64,000 nucleotides of DNA, taken from positions 2,348,001 to 2,412,000 of the forward strand of contig SCHM01000001.1 in assembly GCA_004123355.1 (NCBI GenBank), written 5' to 3'. The translations under genes were made by a program, and so were the position numbers. Positions 59,346-64,000 of the stretch are shown in pieces (positions within the stretch are counted from its first letter, which is position 1; every line of letters begins with the position of its first letter). The notes below the pieces were generated by a model that was not told the origin of the DNA, ran no database searches, and saw only the letters and a program-made list of their open reading frames with translations. The stretch comes from Amphirosellinia nigrospora (taxonomy: Eukaryota > Ascomycota > Sordariomycetes > Xylariales > Xylariaceae).

Positions 59346-62300
59346 GCTAGTACTGCAAGCACCTAGCCTAAGTCGTGATCAGTTTTGGGCATGCCGAACG
59401 TAACGACATATCCAGCATGAAATCAATCCGTTGTATCAGCCTGCTGCTACTATCGTAACTTGATCAAATTTTCTTGGCTTTTGTATCCCCCATCTCACTC
59501 TTTTAGCAAGATCACATATACCCTAAATAATCCTTGCCTATTCAGTAGACAAATCTTCCCTTTATCTACTACGAGATACCATACTAGGACAAGCAACACA
59601 CTGTCGATAACTTGCTTGTCTGGACAACCAAGGGATGTCGCAGGCTTAAAAATACCCACCCGCATATGTAGTCGCCTCTCCCCGCTTGTCTCCCCTTTCC
59701 TGGCGGGTATGGATTTTCTAACTGTACGACTATTCGTGGCTGATCACTTAACTGAGACGAGGGCGAAAAGGGGAAACGAGACTAGGCACGAAATAGTATC
59801 TCATGAGGATTAACTGGGTGAGCTTGTATGATATTCATGTAACAAATCTGAGTTATTAGTCGAATGAAATTCATGAATGATGTCAATTTTATTGATTGAA
59901 CTAGTGAGATACTCCGTATTTTTGATAAATAGTTTGCATCGTAGCCCAAAAAGTTGGGGCCTCGAGCTTCACCAGGTTCTCTAAGAGTCAAGCGCGGGCC
60001 ATTCGTGTCGACGAGACGGACTAGCATCGAGTGTAAAGTTGCATGAAACTTCAAGGGTGGGTGGTTCATGCAAAGAGGGAGGAAGACTGACTATTGAAGA
60101 CAGTTCAACAACATGAGAATTACTGGATGTGTAGAAAATATAGAAACAGAGCATACGAACTACCTACCAGAACAAGGTTAATTCTAAATATTTATATTAT
60201 TGCGTTCTAGCCCGAAGGAAAGACAGCACAAGATCTCGCCATATGAACAGCAGATTTCGTACTAAATCAGCCACGGTGATCTGTGGACTGGCTATTGGAG
60301 GTAATCGGCAATTACTCATCCAATATTAGATATATTACGAGATACTTGGGAACATGTTGGATCAAAGGAAACGCAAATATTTGTAGAATTATGAAAAAAG
60401 TTTTAAAAAACCAAAGATTCCGTCTTTAGCTAGCTAAGCAAAAGAAAGTTAAAGATATTTGGTTTTTTTATATAGACCTCAGCCCCCAGAGCCCCCCTCG
60501 CATCTCTATAGCTTCTGTAATATGACTGCATCTTTTAATACGACTTGTCATTATGCGCTCATGTGCCACGAGCATCGAGTACTGAACTAGTGCGTGTGTG
60601 TACGAGGGAAAATTAGGTCAAGGATAATAATGGTATTTAATCGGGGTACTATCATACAGAAACACGAGATTTGCTGATCTAGCTATAGACAACAAAATTT
60701 TCGATCTTTTTTGGCAACATCAATATATTGCATTCCCTTCAATCAGCAGACCCCCAAGATATCTACGTGACTGAGACCTTTATTGGATGAGTAATTGGAT
60801 TACCCCCAATCCTGGTGGCACCGGCACCCTAGGCCAATCCAGTACTCATCTGACCCAGCTTCTGCCCTCTGATATAGCCGAGACAACCATCCGGTAGATG
60901 TTTGCTCATACTAATGCCTGATGGCATGTAGGCAGTTCGTAGTTTGTCATAGGTCTTAATAGCTAACACTCTGACTTGCAGGCACGGATTATTTAAGAAG
61001 CGGTTTATTGCAGCTTGACCATGTCCATCCGAAGCTCTAGTTAGACAATAGCTTGATCCAGAAATCAATCGGCTATCACGGCACAACAAGTTCAGTTGAT
61101 GTTCTCTTATTATACGCATGTTGATAATAGGACCAAAACCGAAGCAATTTTAAAGCGAAGGAGCTAGAGACCTCATAATTGGAAGCTCTTATGTAGAGGG
61201 GTAAAGGGGTAAGACCTTCATCCCTCTTCATTCTCTAAAAGATCTTCACAACTCAAAAACCGCTTCTAGGCCTTTGTTTTATCTTTTACTTTGAGAGTGG
61301 TTATATGCCCCTCATGCCCCTCCTTTCGTCCGATGCCAATACTGAAGTCAAATAGTGGCCACCAGGACAGAGTGCACGATTCCCCGAATTCTTCCTATAG
61401 CTTCGCGGACCTCCGTAGACTCGTGTACGGAGTTTGTATGTCTTGGTGATCTTTCTTAGCTGTAGGTCAGTGACTAAGACTTACGATAACTTTGTACGAC
61501 TGGTTTAGCCTCGGGTAGTATTTGGCGAGCTTTGTGCAAGATCTATGTGACAGAAATGTTGGTCGTAACGTGGATTTGGGTGAGTAGATGCATGCGGGTT
61601 GAGAGCAATATTGTTTTGTTTCTTTGTTATAATGAATGTCGGGACTTTATGTCGCATGCTATGTACTGCATATTTTCAAGGCCACGCTATTCTTTCTCAA
61701 CGCGGATGAAGTCCGAAGAGGATATATTTCTCGAAGGTTTGACTTTGAAGTGGGGTTCCGCTACTAATAGTCTTTTAGTAAGTCGAGTTGTAGAAACTAC
61801 GGTTCAATATTATTGGTTCAGTCTACTTACCTAGGTAAGCTGGGGAAACACAAAGGCTCATATAAATAGAATGTAGTGCAGCCATCGCGTGGATAGTGGT
61901 TAGATCCTAGCGCTTAGCAATATACGTGCCACCAATTTGGTGGCCAAATTGGGCTACCAGGTTAATCAGGACTGCCAGGATCTCCGTATGCGGGTGTAGT
62001 ATGATACTTGTTGTCATTCAAATGATCTAAAACCCTTATCCCATAGGCCCGTCTCGTGTCTCTGGCTATACACACGCTCCTTCTCGGTCCCAGGAAATCA
62101 TCGTGCCAAGGACAGACCTGATATTATGGGCACAATCGGGATATCTGTTGTATTCCACATCGGGAAGTTATGTAGTGTGTGCCACTCGTTTGCATTTCAG
62201 CGGTCCCGAACGCAAGGTCACACTATTGGTGTCTGTGTGCCGACACGCGTAGCTCATTGTATATTATGAACCTGCTGCTGATACCAAAGACACAAAATAA

Positions 62301-63213
62301 AATATGTCGGTGAATTGACAATGTGCCCTTTCATAAGTAACCCGCATCTATAAGAGGCGCTTTGCATACCCCTTGTCGCGCGTTTACAGAGTGAAAACTA
62401 TCGTTCTTGTAGTAGTGGCGTGTTTGTTCACTCTTTCTCCTTGTACTTTATTCACCGTAAGTCAGAAGTTGTTAATTATAGTTGCAAGTCCAAGAATGGA
62501 GATTTTAATACGTGAGACGGATAAAACAGGGAATAAGTGAATAAGTGCGGCTGAGCTATTTTAATTGCCTGCCCAATGTGATCAAGGCTAAAAAGGGCAC
62601 CCAGCTCGTTTGAATCCTAAAATGACAGGGGTAGCCGCATGTGGTCCCAGCTTGAAATACTGCTTAGACTAGTCGCATAGGGCGGATCCATTACTTATGC
62701 ACGCCTACTAACCTTAGTACATTTACGCCTCATGAAGGAGGCACCATCTTTTAGAATAAAACTAGACTAAGCATTAGAAATTCAACAAGAGTGATTGTGT
62801 AAGACAGCGGCAGGCAAAGATACGTGCTATCACAGAACAATTCCTTGCAAGCACATCGCAAGATAGTATCACCGTGTAATCTAGTACTTAGCTGTTTCGG
62901 ATAGTTCCGTTGTTATACCACGCTCGGCCAACTTCTAGACTCAACATCCTTGGTGATTCCTCGTCGTGTAGGACTTTGCACAACCTGTAAGCAATATTGA
63001 ACTAAATCCTTCATTGTCTATTGATTACTGTTGCCTCGGTAGATACCGCTCCAAGTGAGAATACTAATGTCTATGGGATATACGTTGGAGGCTCGATATA
63101 TCTAGATAGTTTCCAGCTTCACATTTCCTGTACTGTTCTCAGCCTCATCACCCCTCTTTACTTGTCGCTCATTATATTCAGGAAACCCGGCTGTACTAGG
63201 CCGTTCTCTCAAA
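59346..63213. other. 3.9-kb gene-free stretch
   Basis: No open frame above about 117 codons and none with recognisable motifs (checked: 59460-59813 plus, 60829-61119 minus, 61532-61834 plus). The sequence is AT-rich with poly-T/A tracts near 60400-60470. It may contain decayed repeats or long UTRs, but I cannot show it. Confidence 0.45.
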
Positions 63214-64000
63214 ATGAAGTTCTCAGGTCTTGTTTCTTCCCTGGCCGTCGCTGGTGTCGCGACTGCTGGCCGGCTGAATTGCCAGCAGAAGCTGCCAACC
63301 ACCAAGATCGCTGGTGTCGAGGTCGTCAACACCCCGCTCGTTCAGGATGCTGTCAATCTCGTCAAGGGTTTCATTCCTCTTCAGCCTTACCTGGTGAGTG
63401 ATTTTCGGTGCCATTTCTTTCTGTCTCAGCAACTTTTAGAGCACCAAGAGACTTTCTTCGGACAAGAGAGTGTCTGGAGCTTCCAAAACTCCCACAAATT
63501 AGCTTCGATTAGCAATAACTGACTCCGAGTCTTTCAGTACTCACATTTGATGCGCTCATGGTTATTTGGTGCGGCTGCTTTGAATGCCAACGCCACACTT
63601 AAGGCCTCGATCGACCTTGAGCTCCACGCTCTTGGCACGTTGCTTCATGACTTGGGATGGGACAGTGAGTGCTCCTCAGCCAGGCCCAACTCGCATTTCT
63701 TCATGCTAACCACTCTGCAGTGCGCCCGGACACCAAATGGCACAGCGCGTATGTGTTACTTCTGTCTTGAATGACTACACCTACAAGCCGATGATAGAGC
63801 TAACATATGAACTGCTAAATAGTGGACGTCCTTTTGAAGTCGACAGCGCTCTTGGTGCCGTCGATTTCGTTAAGCAACACAGCAACCCCTGCTGGGACGC
63901 CGTTCGTCTAGAGAAAATGTACGATGCATTACTCTTCAGGGTATGGGTTCTTACCTCGCCGGAAAGAACGTCGACAGCAACTGGGTCGTGACGAGCATTG
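63214..64000 (+). CDS. Secreted HD-domain protein, cyanamide-hydratase-like, cut by right window edge
   Basis: A signal peptide (MKFSGLVSSLAVAGVATAG) at 63214 is followed by PLVQDAVNLVKGFIPLQPYL. Intron 1 starts at GTGAGTG near 63393 and ends near 63538. Then come HLMRSWLFGAAALN (the first His), LELHALGTLLHDLGWD (the HD dyad), an intron near 63665-63720, RPDTKWHSA, an intron near 63750-63825, FEVDSALGAVDFVKQHSN and WDAVRLEKMYDALLF, then a last segment running off the window. The HD superfamily uses His/Asp metal ligands; fungal members resemble cyanamide hydratase. The C-terminal part is missing, so the substrate cannot be judged. No frame break is certain, except possibly after LLF near 63938. 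Confidence 0.82.

Noticed and set aside
1-64000. tRNA, rRNA or CRISPR features
   Set aside because: I looked for tRNA T-arm words and regular spaced repeats and saw none that fit; the window is eukaryotic, so CRISPR is not expected.

Overview
This is nuclear DNA of a filamentous ascomycete (Pezizomycotina, probably Sordariomycetes; order not resolvable). The signs are short GT-AG introns, mostly about 55-170 bp, a STE3-type pheromone receptor, a Doa10-type ubiquitin ligase, fungal polyketide synthases, Zn2Cys6 regulation, and intergenic tracts rich in TACCTA/TAGGTA words.

Layout. About 1-40 kb is a secondary-metabolite region flanked outward by two highly reducing polyketide synthase (HR-PKS) genes. 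PKS-1 runs leftward and is cut by the window edge after KS and the start of AT. PKS-2 (30.7-39.9 kb) runs rightward and reads KS-AT-DH-cMeT-inactive ER-KR-ACP with a terminal thioester reductase (R). Between them lie a LovG-like FSH hydrolase, a first trans-acting enoyl reductase, a P450, a divergent acyl-CoA dehydrogenase/enoyl-CoA hydratase pair, an AflR-like Zn2Cys6 regulator, a mitochondrial phosphate carrier (possibly housekeeping), a secreted berberine-bridge-type flavin oxidase, a second P450 with an unusual I-helix, a flavin amine-oxidase-like oxidoreductase, a second trans-enoyl reductase and an SDR divergent from PKS-2.

From about 40.8 kb the genes look ordinary: a STE3 receptor, a DHA1-type MFS transporter with a long hydrophilic tail, a Doa10/TEB4-like RING-CH E3 ligase, a large Ala/Ser-rich coiled-coil protein and, at the right edge, a secreted HD-domain protein.

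How the genes may work together (inference). Each HR-PKS lacks, or may lack, its own ER and can be served by a trans-ER of the LovC type. PKS-2 can release its chain reductively as an aldehyde or alcohol through its R domain, as in betaenone-type synthases. PKS-1 may be released by the FSH hydrolase. The P450s, flavoenzymes and SDR would tailor the product. The dehydrogenase/hydratase pair may prepare or shorten an acyl chain. A single cluster joining two chains and two abutting clusters are both possible.

Reading caution. Nearly every gene, including conserved non-cluster genes such as Doa10 and the MFS transporter, carries single-base frame breaks, often in short homopolymers. Fixing one base restores motifs across each break. 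I therefore read most breaks as consensus errors rather than pseudogenes, and gene spans below bridge them. Start sites of the TF, P450-2, Doa10 and acyl-CoA dehydrogenase are uncertain.
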